From: Conchocele bisecta
Taxonomy: Eukaryota > Mollusca > Bivalvia > Lucinida > Thyasiridae
Direction of reading: 5' to 3'
Length of the DNA stretch: 64,000 bases
NCBI GenBank assembly: GCA_029237695.1
Contig: CM055266.1
Span: forward strand, 12,789,805-12,853,804
Part shown: in pieces, positions 23,991 to 37,300 of the stretch
How the letters are laid out: every line of letters starts with the position of its first letter
Numbering within the stretch: position 1 is the first letter of the stretch
Notes under the pieces: generated by a model
The model's database searches: none
Told to the model about the DNA's origin: nothing
What the model saw: the letters and a program-made list of their open reading frames with translations, nothing else
Position numbers and translations under genes: made by a program

Positions 23991-25997
23991 CATAGTTAAG
24001 TGATTTATGGCACGTGCTTAACACCACGGCGGTGTGACTGATATCAATTAGGATGGAAGGATGGACGGATGGATAAATTAAGATTATTGCCTTTTAATAT
24101 ACGAATACATATATATACATTTGTTGCAACCAGAGCAACCTTCTATTAATTATGCTGGTATGGTTACATCACACGTACGTGTAACAGTTAGTTAGCTATC
24201 GTATATTTAGGGGTGGGAATTGGTTCAAGAACCATCCATACCAGGGCATACAATGTGCCCAGAAAAATGTTCAAGCCAATGGACGTTGGCCCGTTTTCTT
24301 TTCCGAATTTAATATATGTTGCAATGCAGCCGAAATAGAAGCTATACATTAAGGAGGTTATGCGACGGTTAATTTAACATAGCTAGTTCATTCTCCTTTC
24401 GCACTATGCCAGTATGTCAGACTGAGTATGAGTGCTCATGATATATGGAGACTCAGCCGATACAGTGTTTTCCTATAATATGATGATGCTATTTGAGGGT
24501 TGTTCAGGCAAAGTAGATCTAACAGGGAAGGCTCTATATGGGATTTGGTTATGCAAGATATGATATGATATGTTTTGGGGTCCAGCTACGGTCGTTTCAC
24601 GGCTAGTCGTATACAAAAAGTTATTATTCGACTTCAGTTGCGGATAAATAGCGTTTATCTGTTATTTGGTTAGATGACAATTCGTTACATTCATTCTGAA
24701 GACGAGTTGAAAGAGAAAAGATAATACACGGCGGTGCGGCATTTGCCCACATATATATGCCTATTATTGAGATGCAGTAAGTGACATGTGTGTATAAGTA
24801 CCCACCTCACACCAGCAAGTAGTGCCTTCTTCAGTAGTGTCCGTGCAGAGCTGTGATCGGACAGCTACCGGGTGACGGATGCCAGCGTTTTACTGCCGGT
24901 CTAAAACAGCATCTCTACTATTGATGCTATGACACTCGGCGCACTTTCCTGCTTGGCGTCCCAATACTAATCCTCAGCAAGGCAATCCCTGCCGGACAGA
25001 CTTTACCAGGCCAGTTCCGATATGCAATGATATTATTAGAATAGATCTAATGGTATAAACCTGTTAACTCACCGGGTCTGTGTGGCCACGGGGTGGAAAC
25101 ACTCAGCTGTGTTGAACAGGTCTGCTTCGGTCAGTAGTCAGGTGCATAAGAGGCCGCTTCAAGGCTTGAACCTACAACGGGGAGTATTCGGCGAGAAAAT
25201 CATGCTCACGGAAATCCACAACCGACGCCTGTGTGTAACTAAGGGGTTCATTGGCTCAGCTAAAGTATGGGAACCAATCAGAGGCCATGTTATATAAATG
25301 GCGTCAGCTGATAGACCAAGACTGTCATAAATACCGTAAAGGGTGTATCTGATCGTAAAGGAGCGTACTAGGATTACAACAATATAGTATAGACCCATTG
25401 GGGGATCCTATATCTTATATTTATATTAATATCATGGTACTAGTAGGTAATATATTTTCCGGACGTGCTTGTCGTGTGTTATTGGGTCCCGGGTTTTACA
25501 TGTATATATGTGTATTTCCATATCCCGTTCATGTGCAGACCGTATCGTTCGATTCCCAGTGCTGGTCCCCGATAGAGTGATTTCCCAACATGAAATACCT
25601 ACTGGGGTAGTACCGGTCTAGCACAGTCACAAAGATTGGTTGTTCTAATAGTTATAGTATAGTATGTTAGAAGACTGAGTATATGGGTCGGATATGGCTC
25701 AATTCGTACGTGTAATGACGGACGCCGTTCCAAATGTCTAAAAAAGCCAATGGTGAACTGATTTGCAATGACCTCTCTTTACAAACACATGCTTGCACCT
25801 GACGTATTCGTGTCTTAGACACGTCCGAATATGTCCGCAATAATACGACGACGTATTGGTTATACGGTAAATAAGTTAGAGTAGAATTGACGAATGGACG
25901 GACATGAAACAGATATGAATTCCGACTAAAATGGCCCTAGATACATATTCTTGTCCGGATATAACCACATGCATTCGGCGTGTTTCTGTTTTCTTCG
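23991..25997. other. No supportable gene; weak SINE-like B box near 25553
   Basis: About 2 kb without a recognised gene. GTTCGATTCCCAGTGCTGG at about 25547-25565 resembles a tRNA B box but has no matching A box at the right distance. The inverted relative of the 21420 repeat is at 25800-25910. Open frames at 25082-25297 and 25398-25580 show no domain. Confidence 0.4.
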
Positions 25998-26001
25998 TTA
26001 A

Positions 26002-26640
26002 AGGTACATGCCCACTCAGTAGGCACAAATGTTCTTTATAGGAATTAAATAAATGTATAATTGTATCACATTCCACCAGTTTTAAAAATTACCCGATATA
26101 ATCATTTAGTTATACATTGTATTTATTTTACTGATTGTGACTCGCGGTGGTATGAGGCTATTTTCATATACACATGAGGCATGACATTATTTTAATTATT
26201 TATACTAATTAAATGCATCATCTGAAAAAATATATATTTTCGACAAAGTATGATCATTGCATAAGTAAATATAGATTATAAACAGTAATATATGTTAACA
26301 TTTTAAGGAAACACAGTTATCGCCCCTGATGTCAGTGTGGAAATTTAAGTCTGATATTAAATGTATAATAATGAAAATCACTACGTAGGGTAATGGGAAT
26401 TAATGTTTAGTGTGCCAGAAAATGTCCCAGACGATGTCTCTGACGATGTCTCTGATATAAAGAACCGTGTGTGCCTACTGTGTGGGCAGGTACATGCCCA
26501 CTCAATAGGCACAAACTGCTCTTTATACCTGTATAGCACTTGTTTATAACTGGTGGAATAGTGACACAATTATACACATATTTAATTTCTGTAAATAACA
26601 GTTTGTGCCTACTGAGTAGGCATATACCTGTAACCTACAT
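26002..26640. mobile_element. TTAA-MITE family copy, left end intact
   Basis: TTAA at 25998-26001 is followed by AGGTACATGCCCACTCAGTA, matching the complete copy at 21983. Interior blocks (ATTCCACCAG, CGCGGTGGTATGAGGC, CACATGAGGCATGACA) match the copy at 6500. Two further terminus-like blocks near 26475-26515 and 26600-26630 suggest rearrangement or a nested second copy. From 26640 to 27040 nothing else was recognised. Confidence 0.65.
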
Positions 26641-27039
26641 CATAGTTAATATTGTAAATGCCCTACGGGTAAAGAAACCAACTGTTCACTGTACCGGATC
26701 TGTGCCGTGATGAGGAGTAGTCTGGTCCTCGAGTAAACGGCATTGACTAGTATTGATATGCTGGCTGGGAACAGGGCATTGTAAGCAAGTGTAGATCCTG
26801 ATTATTGTACATGGTTACACCGACATATTAGGGTCTACTTGTTTTGCTGAAATTAGACAAGCAACTTCATGATTGATTTCCGAACAGCTGCCATAGTAAT
26901 GTAAAGCAGGGTAATACTGCAGTGTTTTTCTTTCGCGGTTTTCTTTATGTATGTTACCCGACTGCAATATTGTAGTCTGATGTGGTTCCGTACCGCTACT
27001 GTTACACATGCCCAATTTCGATTTTTCACAGGTTTAATA

Positions 27040-27860
27040 ATACTTCCATTGTTCAACATTTGACCTAATTATTAACACACATGGTGACATTTTGGTTAGC
27101 CGGAGGCGATAATTTGACAGCAAACTGAAACTCAAAGTCTGAAGGATCTGGCGCTCGGACAATATGGTGGCGGGACCTCCCCCGTCGTCCCAGCCCCACG
27201 GACAGTCGGGCACGCGAACAAGCATATCACGTCCAAAATAAATCGTTGGCAGCCCTCAATCGCAGAATGGGGGCGCCGACGGAACTATGGCGCTCTGACA
27301 GTATGGCGACTGGACCTCCTGCTGCTGCCGGCACGCGAACAAGCATATCGCGTGCCGAGTCGGGCGAGGAGAGTACTTCTCTCGTCGGCCCGCCCCTCCA
27401 AGACGATTTGCTTACGACGTCATCTCCCAAAACCTGCGGGTGGGCATTGGACCGCTCTCAAGGCCACCGCGATCGGTTCGGCAAAGACTGTTGACAATAA
27501 AAACACACTCCCACAACGAAAGCTGAGGCTAGCGTGGTATTCATCCCTTCGACGACATTGACTGCAGACCTATACTTGTGTGCATGACCTGTCCGTGTAT
27601 CTCTCTCATGCTGGAAAATATAGACACTCCAGGTCATCCTAAAAGATGCCGGGTCAGCCGCCCCGGACGGCAGCTCAGGATATAGCTTTTCGGTAGCCAT
27701 GTTCTCTGTAAATCGAGCTCGATTAATGTTTTGGGGAGCGGATTCGCTCTGAAATCTACAACACTTCCGGCTGCGACTTCAATTGGCGTGTCGAAGATAG
27801 TTAATGCACGACCTATGGGTGCCAATTGGCTCTTCCACGCCACTATATGACACACCCGGT
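27040..27860 (-). pseudogene. GC-rich coding fossil, unrecognised
   Basis: Much higher GC than its surroundings and codon-like on the minus strand. The blocks are 27855-27690 (reads GSVVDFRANPLPKTLIELDL), a frame change near 27695, then 27700-27458 (reads LNVVEGM-like VNVVEGMNTTLASAFVVGVC and QQSLPNRSRWP), then 27430-27227 (LVRVPAAAGGPVAILSERH). A second diverged copy of that last block follows at 27225-27140 (LVRVPDCPWGW, ILSERQ). The hydrophobic, Gly/Ser-rich stretches resemble structural-type proteins of Maverick-like elements in style, but I have no domain to prove that. It is disrupted and truncated. Confidence 0.45.
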
Positions 27861-27952
27861 TAGAAAAACGCTTGTAGAGCGGGAAATACTCTCGGCTACA
27901 ACTTCAATACCTTGTTATAATGATATCTTATCGCTACATATTCATTTCCATA

Positions 27953-28153
27953 TGTGATGTGACTGGAGAAATGGTGCTTGTGGACTGTGTGACCAGTGTA
28001 GCCCCAATCAACCGCGCAGTCTGATCAGGGCCTGCATCCGTAATGCTTCTAACAATCAATATAGATCGTTACCAAGCTGCATGAGTGCGCTATTTCCGCT
28101 ACATTGGTTACAAACCCCATTCGCCCCATTTCTCCAGTGACTGCCACATATCA
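27953..28153. mobile_element. 200-bp MITE with TGACTGGAGAAATGG-type inverted ends
   Basis: The left end (TGTGACTGGAGAAATGG) and right end (CCATTTCTCCAGTGACTGCC) are inverted. The interior has GTGTAGCCCC, CTGATCAGG and CTTCTAACAATCAATATAGA. Partial relatives occur at 7580-7745, 12070-12105, 28690-28830 and 34785-34960. It ends about 20 bp before the first supported exon of the host gene. Confidence 0.65.
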
Positions 28154-28172
28154 TGTCTACGCTACACCACAG

Positions 28173-28301
28173 ATGGGCATGGGCAGACAGCCTCGGCTAC
28201 AGGAGCTGCCGTGGGAGGGTCAGTAGCGGCACTGATTGTCATCGCTCTCGTTGTCGGCCTCGTTGTCCTCCACAGGAAAGGATACTCCATCCTGAAGCCA
28301 T
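28173..28301 (+). other. Host exon: transmembrane segment
   Basis: Acceptor CACCACAG, donor GTGAGT. Encodes GHGQTASATG, then a 20-residue hydrophobic helix, then HRKGYSILKP. It ends in phase 1. An alternative acceptor at about 28135 (TTTCTCCAG) lies inside the MITE end and is less likely. Confidence 0.75.
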
Positions 28302-31300
28302 GTGAGTTATGTGTTTTACATGCGGGGTACTCCATCATGGAGCCATGATATTTATTTGTTATACATGCGGGGTACTCCATTATGAAGCCATGATATTTAT
28401 GTGTTATACATGCGGGATTCTCCATCATGAAGCCATGATATTTATGTGTTATACATACGGGATACTCCATCATGAAGCCATGATATTTATGTGTTATACA
28501 TACGGGATACTCCATCATGAAGCCATGCGAGTATTGTGTTACACATGTGGGATACTCCATCATGAAGCCATGATATTTATGTGTTATACATACGGGATAC
28601 TCCATCATGAAGCCGTGCGAGTATTGTGTTACACATGTGGGATACTCCATCATGAAGCCATGCGAGTATTGTGTTACACATGTGGGATACGATCAGGACC
28701 AGCACTATTTGTACTTCTATCAATGAAACACCAGGCATGCTTCTAACAAGCAACATAGACCGTTGTAAAGCTACAGGACGGTGTGCTATTTTACCAGAAG
28801 TTATACTAATCACAAGTCATATAGGCCTCATTAAGCACGTCTCATTACTTTTTTTTGTATTGTAAATTCCACAGGTAAGAAGAAGAACAATTACAGGTGA
28901 GTCCAGTAGACAATGTCAATGTTTCCTTAAATACCAGCGGCCTTTCTCCAAACGACAACACAGATACTCGCTAAAACAACGTGTAAATTGCACGGATTTG
29001 ATTTTGGGGTTTGCACTCGATGATTTATGGAACGAGAACAGTATATTCACTATTTCTTGGCCGCTATAGTATTAATATTATGTCGATAAAACATAGTGTC
29101 TTCCTATATGATTCAAATATGACGAATAATTAAATGCGACTTTAAAAAATTTAATACCTGTCAGATTCGAAAGCGTTTCGCATCATTTTAGGCTTGGTAA
29201 TTATAGAACATTTACCTTTCATTTCAGCCAACATATGTATGACACCACTATGGAGGCCCATGGTCAACATGGTAGGTAACACACATGGTACAGCCGAGAT
29301 GATGTAGAGCCACTAGGTCCCTGGATGTCACTGGACGAGACAAAATTACATTGTGTGCGACCAGCATAGCATGTCCATACGATGGCGGTAAATGTAGTAA
29401 CGTCCATCATTGTTTCAACCGAAATGTATTCCAATATGTGACGACTGGACATGTACACTTTATTTCCTTAATAAATCATAATCTAACGATATACCGATCA
29501 ATGTTTAACCAGTATTTATTTTCGAAAACGATAACTTTTGTCACAAAGCTGGCGTCGTTCGTGTTGTCGTTCGGACATCTGTTCATTCTCATGTTCAATG
29601 CATACATCTTATATTCAAAAACAGGTTGATATATATTTGGTGATATATATTAGCTTTGTCACAACGTCCAGCTTGCATAACCCAGCGACTCAACGACTAC
29701 GTGTCATATGTTAAGGACACTTGATCATAACTTCCTTCTTGCGCCAGTCAACACAGACCACTTAATGAAATAACAGGTGTAGCATTGCTATGCAACTAAA
29801 TCATTCATTAACGATTTCATCCCACAACTGTTAGCATGTTAATAAGCATTGGCCCGGACATCCGCATGTCAACATTCACCATGAGCCACACACCTGTATG
29901 TGTGCTTAAACAATATATTCTGCTAGAATGACGTGCTATTTAATCATGCTTAGCAGGACTCTGGTGTCGTCAAACAAACCAAGTTGGACACGGTGGTCAT
30001 GGGTACGCGTCATTAAGTGCTAAACTGTCAAGATGTATTCTGTATAGTGGTATGTTGATAGTTCATCCATCTTGAAAGTATCGGAATTCTTAACGATAAG
30101 ATCATCGTATAAACATAAATTGATATATACACCATGTGTTACATAATAGTGTTTCTCTGGTTTGTATTTATAAATCATAACAGTTTAATGTTTTGTAATG
30201 AATTATACCTATGCATGGTTGATCTAATTGGTAAGATAATGCCAATGGATATCAATTGGCTATATTACATGTCAGTAAGACTGGATACATTTGTTGATAA
30301 ACGTTTATATATATATAACTGGAAACGTGCTTAACACCAATGTATGATCGTATTAAATTTACCAGATATGTTGAATAATCATGAACTGACGTCACCACAT
30401 ACTATTGAAAGTGGGTATTGTTTGGGAAGTTCTTGGAGCCTTGCTAAGCTCACATATTGGTAAAAACACGTTGATATGTGGCATATGATGTCTACGTAAG
30501 AAGTATAGAGGCGGAGCTATTGTACAACTTCTGTAAAATCCTAAAATACAAAATCAGTCCTCGATTTGAGAGATGAGAAGTAACATCTCTGAAATGTAGT
30601 GTAACAAGCAACGAGTGGATTTTGGCCACAAAGTTGATGAATGTTAAGCATATTATCAGACCATTGCCGAAACATCATGAACGTCACTTGTTGTTTAGAA
30701 AGTATATAGTGCTTAATACCTCCCGTATAAATGTATCATACCATACATACTCTATACATGTAGTATATCACACGTGACATCTGATATACGAGTACATGTA
30801 ATATATCATATATCCTATATATACGTAGTATATCACACATCCTTTTATACGTGTAGTATACCACATATCCTATATATGTGTAGTATATCATACATATTAT
30901 ATACATATACTACACACGAGATACATGTAATGTAGGACACTATATTTATATTTGTAGTATACAACACATCCAATTTACATGTAGTATATCACACTTACTT
31001 TACACATGTAGTATATCAAACATCATAATTTATATACATGTTGTATATCATAAATATATATACATGTAGTCAATCATACATCCTATATACATATACTACA
31101 TCACACATCCAATATACATGAAGTATATCACACATCCTATATACTTGTAGTATATCACACATCCAATATATATGAAGTATATCACACTTCCTATATACGT
31201 GTAGTGTATCAGATTTATCATACATCCTAATATACATTTAGTAATACGAACTATATACAGGTAGTATATCACACATCCAATATGCATGTAGTTAATTATA

Positions 31301-34300
31301 CATCCTATATATATATATATATGTATTAATTATATCACACATCCATGTTGTATTGTCAATTCCACAGGTAAGAAGAAAAACAAGTACAGGTGAGTGCAGT
31401 AGACGATGTCCATGTTTCCTTTAATGACAACGGCTTTTCTCCAAACGACAACACAGACGCTCGCTAAAACAACGTGTATATATAATAGATTTAATTTCGG
31501 GCTTGTACTTGATACTTAATGGACAGAAAACAGTATATTTCACTATTTCTTTGGCGTATGCCGCTATAATCTTACAATATGTATTGATAAAACATGTTTG
31601 TCTTAATTTATAATTTAAATATGACAAATAATTAAATTTGACATTAAACATTTAATGCCTGTCAGGTTCAAAAGAGTTTCGCATCATTTTAGGCTTGATA
31701 GTTATAGAACATTTACCTTTCATTTCAGCGATCATACGTATGACAACACTATGGCAGCCCATGATCAAGATGGTAGGTAACACACATCTAACAGCCGAGA
31801 TTATGTACAGCCATGAGGTCCCTGGATGTCATTGGATGAGACAATCTTACACTGTGTGCTACCAGCATAGCCTGTGCATACGCTGGTTGTCCACTTGTAT
31901 CACTCACCACAAACAACTCGTTCGTGGCATTGTCCTATTTTTTCGTCGGCTGGAATGACTGGGCAGATTCTCAAGAACTACTTGTCATGTGTCAAGGACA
32001 CTTGATCATAACTTCCTTCTTGCATAATTCACCACAACCCACTTGATGACATAACAGTTGTAGCAATGTTATGCAACTAAATCTTTCATTATTTATTTAC
32101 TTCCACAACAGTTGGTCTGTTAATGAGCATTGCACAGTACATCCACATTACATCATTCACTATGACCCACACACCTGTATTTGTGCTTAAACATTATGTT
32201 CGGCTAGAATGAAATGCTGTTCAATTGCACTTAGCAGGAATCCGGTGTGGTCAATCAAATCAGGCTGGAAAAGGTCGTCATGTTTACGGGTCATTGAGTG
32301 CAAAACTCTCAAGATATATTCTGTAATGGTCATTGTTGATCATTTTCAATAATCTTAAAGTATCGGAATTCTTAACGATAAGAACACCCTCCAAACGACA
32401 ATTGATATGTTACATAATAGTGTTTCTCTGGCTTGTATTTCTAAATCATAAATATTTTCCCATGAATTAGACCTATGCATGGTTCATCTAATTGGTAACA
32501 TAATGCCCATGAATATAAATTAGATGTGTTCACATGCAAGCGTCTGTCAGTAACACTGCATACACTTGTTGATAAACGTATATATATATAACTGTAAGCG
32601 TGTTTAACACCAAAGTATGGTCGTAGTAAAGTTACTAGATATGTTGAATAATCATGAACTGACGTCATCACATAATACTGAAAGTTGGCATTGCTTGGGC
32701 AGGTCTTGGAGCGTTTCCCAGATCACAGATTGGTAAATATACATTTAGTACGGGGCGCCATGCAGGACAGGTTAATTATGTGTACAAAATTGAGTTTTGT
32801 AACACTAAAAATCACAAAATTCAATTCTGTGTCACAAAATTCAATTCTGTGTCACAAAATTCAATTCTGTCAATTCTGTGTCACAAAATTGAATTCTGTG
32901 TCACAAAATTGAATTCTGTGTCACAAAATTCAATTCTGTGTCACAAAATTCAATTTTGTCAAGACAGAATTCATTTTTGTCCACAAAAATTAGTTGCGTA
33001 TGTCATCTCTACGTTGATTGGTTGAGATCGGTCTTAGTCCATTTTACTAGATGGTGGAGTACACTTGCAGGTTTAAATATTTCAATGCGAAAATATAACC
33101 CAATATATCAATATTATACTTCTTTATGGACAGTTATTTTGGTTATATTATGATTACAAATGAGTGGTCACACCATATAAGCATATATACTTTGAAAGAG
33201 AAATAAGAAAAATATTCAGAATTTTCCCTCAATTATGTAAACAGGGTCAAACATAAAGTAGCCGGGATATAGCTAGACCTGAGAGCATGCCCATATATAG
33301 AGAATACCAGGCTAGTGTATTTTGATATCAAGTTTATCAGGCAAGGCTAGGAAACGCGTAGGAATTCCGAGGCTTGCCGAGGAATTCCTACCGTTTCCGA
33401 ACCGAGCCTGATAAACTTGATATTAAAATACACTAGCCTGGTATTCTATTTATCAGGTAACGTTTTATGCTCGAAAATGACATTAGATGACGTCGTATTC
33501 TAACAGTAGATCTAACCTTGTGAAACAAATGGTATTGGATCTGTGTCTACTAGTTGCGAAGTTACGTGTTCGCAACTATGTGTCTACATGCATTATTTAC
33601 AGTATACACCATCTTAGTACATGTATCCATGGTATCTACACAAATACTACAAATGGTTTCCTCAAATGGCCCAATACACACATTCTGTTTATAAACACAG
33701 ACAGCAGTCAGAACACAGGCCACAGCGCGTGTATTATTGATTTAACTGGGGCAAATGTACCTTGCGATACACACTAAATGACGTCAGTACTCGCGGGAGA
33801 TCTACATGTACATGAATTATGTGTACAATTATAACGCAAATGAGTTTAAATACGAATGGGTTTGTCATCGTTTGACTGTTTGGAGATAGTTGAAGCAAAA
33901 TGGCAGAATGAGAAATGAATCATCGGCAGAATGAGAAATAAATCATCGACATTGAATGTGTAGATCGGCGACCGTGACCCATTTCTCCAGTGCAGTTTCT
34001 GACCAATGGTAGTCCTTCTTACATGCGTGTGCAGAATTGACAGAATTGAATTTTGTGACACAGAATTGAATTCTGTGGCACAGAATTGAATTCTGTGACA
34101 CAAAAGTGAATTTTGTGACACAGAATTGAATTTTGTGGCACAAAAATGAATTTTGTTGACAAAATTGAGCCATGTCCCACTTGGCGCCCCGTATTTAGAT
34201 GTGGCATATGATGTCTACGTCAGAAGTATAGAGGCGGAGCTATTGTACAAATTCTGTAAAATCCTAAAATACAAAATCAGTCCTGGATTTGAGAGATGAC

Positions 34301-37300
34301 AAGTAACTGCTCCGAGATGTAGTTGTTAATCAGGACACAATTTACATCAGTGTCGCATATGTAACATATCTATATGTCCCACCCATCGACTAGTCTGTGC
34401 ATTTTATAGAGAATCCCAGGCTCGTGTCTTTCGATGTCAGGTAACATTTTGGCTACATACTGAGTAATTATGGGTTTTTTTATGAAAATAACGCGGACTT
34501 TTATCGACAACGTAATTCCACTGACGTAATCCGGTAACGTCATGTGACTATGCAATTTAAATTTTCAATTTGTTGTAACCCGGACATTGGTATCAGGTCA
34601 ATGCAATATGTTATCAGTCAGTACCGGTACGCATTCGACCAGTACAAAGTTCGTTCCCTGATAAATTAACGTACACGTACGTGGCCTACTAACGATATGC
34701 AAAACTGTGAACGAAGTGTTACTTGTGTTTCAGCAATGTCCCAAGTCCAGGCTACGTCCACGGTACAACATGCATGGTATGTAAACAAATATGTGGCTAT
34801 GACTGGGGAAAACAGGCTTATGGGATTGTGACCAGTGTAGCTCCTGATCAAATAGCACTGCCATGTAGCCAGATAACGATTCTATATTGATTGTTAGAAA
34901 CATAACGGGGGTTTCCTTGATGGAATGGCGAACAGTGCAGAACCTGATAAGGCTGATCTCAAGGTTGATCTGGATCTAGCAATATCGTACTGCCAATAAG
35001 TGTATTTTCGTTTGTTTCCAAATACTTGAATACTGTGTTTATAAGCAAGAAGCATGATTGACTGCTTAGGCTCAGCCAAGGCAAGTACTTGATTGCGAGC
35101 TGAGATTGCCATAGATGTTCAAAAACGTTGACGACAGGGAAAGATTAACGAAGGTAGCAGTGTAATCAAGAGTTGATCAGTATACTCATCGATTATTCCC
35201 CAGTGCCTGTCACGCCAGGGTGACACTGTGATAGTTTATTGTTGGGACGGAACACCAAGTACGTTGTGGAAAGAGACAACAAGGTATACAGTTACAATGA
35301 TGATGTATTTATAAATGAAATATACACAAATAATGAATGTTCAAGACAGTACGGACAACGTCATCTCGAGGGTTCACCAAGGCACAGTCAAACAGCCAAG
35401 GCACAGTCACGATTCTGGAACAGGTAAGTATCGCATAACAATGTTCATCACGTTCAAGCTGCTAAATTTGAGTTTCTGTTATCTAACTCACGTTTCCACC
35501 ATGATGACGGTGACGTTATATGACGTCGTTAAGTTACATTAAATTATAGTATAAACGACTACTTGGGCGGATGGGGCGAATACATCACATGGGTGGACGT
35601 CATTTGAGATCCATCTCATCCTTTGACGGAATGACGTCACCGGAATAATACCCCGCTCGTTACGCCCTGGTGCACACGGAGCAGATTCCCCGCTGGTACA
35701 CGGTGTCGTGTAGTGGACCCCAGAATAGTATCAGTGCAGTGTACTGGTTCTACGCAATAACACCAGATGGAAGTGCCGTCGCTGATTGCTTGCTGGCTGG
35801 CTGACTGGCTGGGACTACAAAACACCAACGGTGTTGTTACCAGAATGTAACGTGTTATAGTCTCCATAATAGTAGTGCACATGAAATCATTATTATGATT
35901 ACATGGCTATACTAAACAACCTCGTAAATTACAATGATGAATCATCATAAATTGCAATGTACACACAGATATTTTCACTAGTTGGAAGAAGGGGGCTCAT
36001 GGAATTTATATGTCGGAGAATGCGATATAACACATTAATGAACAGCCACTATATCTAGTGTACCCAACGATATATATATTCACAGCCATACATGCGAATA
36101 TCGACGTCATTCAGTTATTTACCATTAGTAAACAAATATGTAATTGCGACCCGGCCTTACCCTGATCAGACTGCCCGTGGCCAACTGCGCTAATTTAATA
36201 AAGAGCAACTACGCCAAGATTTTCCTGTGCAGACTCACAATATTACATTACTAATGATAAACACTATAGACTCTAATCAGACTGTAGGATTCCACAGGCT
36301 GACCTAAAGCATCAGTGATTGAAATAAATTACACTTCACATCATGTCCTTATTACAGCTTACTGACGTATAGATCAGTGCATTTAGAGCATAACTGTATA
36401 CAAACTAAATTAACAAGAAGTATTACCAGCATGTGAATAAGAGTGTAAACAAATATTTATTTTTCTTCAGAAGAAGAATTTTCAAGAGAAATGTGAGAAA
36501 AAAATATGAGAATCGAAAGTATTGTTGTTGTTATTTCTCCGAAAGGTTGTTGGGAGCGAGATATTTTCTCGAAATATGAGAAAATATGAGAGGAAAATGA
36601 GAAATTATGTTTCGATTTGTAATAGGGTGATTGAGAAACACCCACCACCAGCGTTGATAGTTGAAATGAATAGCCTATAAGCAAGTGTTTAGTTTTAAAT
36701 TTTCAATAGAAGAAAAAAAAGTATATTCGCTAATATATAGGAACTATAAAAATATGCCTGCGAGAAATTTCTTCGGACGAAGAAAAATGAGAAAAGTTGT
36801 GGATGAGAAAAATATTCCGCCTCAACTGATTTATAGCGGTGTAGAAAAGCTTCCAATAACTAGAGATCAATTGCGAAAACAAGCGGACGATCTCAACATA
36901 CCATACAGTAAACGCCTAAGAGTTCCTGGGTTGACAAAACTAATTTAAATTTCAAGTGAAAGAAACGAAAACTAGTAGTTATTCAAACATTGAGTTAAAC
37001 CACATTTTCAAATCTTGTTTTAAACCTTGGTTTAAAACAAGATTTGAAAATTTTGCCATAAGTTGAAAACTAAGAGCAGAAGCCACATCTCTAGGATTGA
37101 CATACAGTAAACGCCTAAGACTTCCAGGGTTGGCAAAGAAGATAAACGAGGCTAAAACACAGCTTTCATGACTAGGTTTACCAGAGCTTACAAGCGAGGT
37201 GCATTCAATAACATAGACATTGCTGATAACGTTGGGCATATACTTGTGGAAGAGAGTGTTATGAGTCTGCGTGCCAATGCTATCGCGCAGAGAAAGACCA

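Larger units (their letters stand above)
28855..30640 (+). repeat. Tandem segmental duplication, copy 1
   Basis: Aligns with 31346-34330 over exon cassette and introns. Shared blocks include CCAAACGACAACACAGA, AAGGACACTTGATCATAACTTC, GATGTCTACGTAAGAAGTAT-type and GAGGCGGAGCTATTGTACAA. This copy lacks the 1.45-kb insertion at 32749-34193. A more diverged third relative of its 3' end lies at about 53790-53940. Confidence 0.85.
31346..34330 (+). repeat. Tandem segmental duplication, copy 2 (with insertion)
   Basis: Second copy of the exon cassette and introns. It is interrupted at 32749-34193 by an inverted-repeat element with TTTAG target duplication. After removing the insert the alignment with copy 1 continues without a gap (TTGGTAAA...ATGTGGCATATGATGTC). 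Confidence 0.85.

Noticed and set aside
25547..25565. tRNA-derived SINE around the B-box-like GTTCGATTCCC
   Set aside because: No A box at the expected 30-60 bp upstream distance and no second copy in the window.
27246..27561. Plus-strand frames opposite the GC-rich fossil
   Set aside because: GC-rich antisense of the minus-strand codon-like text. Low-complexity and without continuation beyond the fossil.
28162..28746. Open frames on both strands with MMEYPVCITHKYHGF or CYTCGILHHEAMIF repeats
   Set aside because: Products of the 45-bp minisatellite. Open frames exist on both strands at once, as expected for a repeat with a unit divisible by three.
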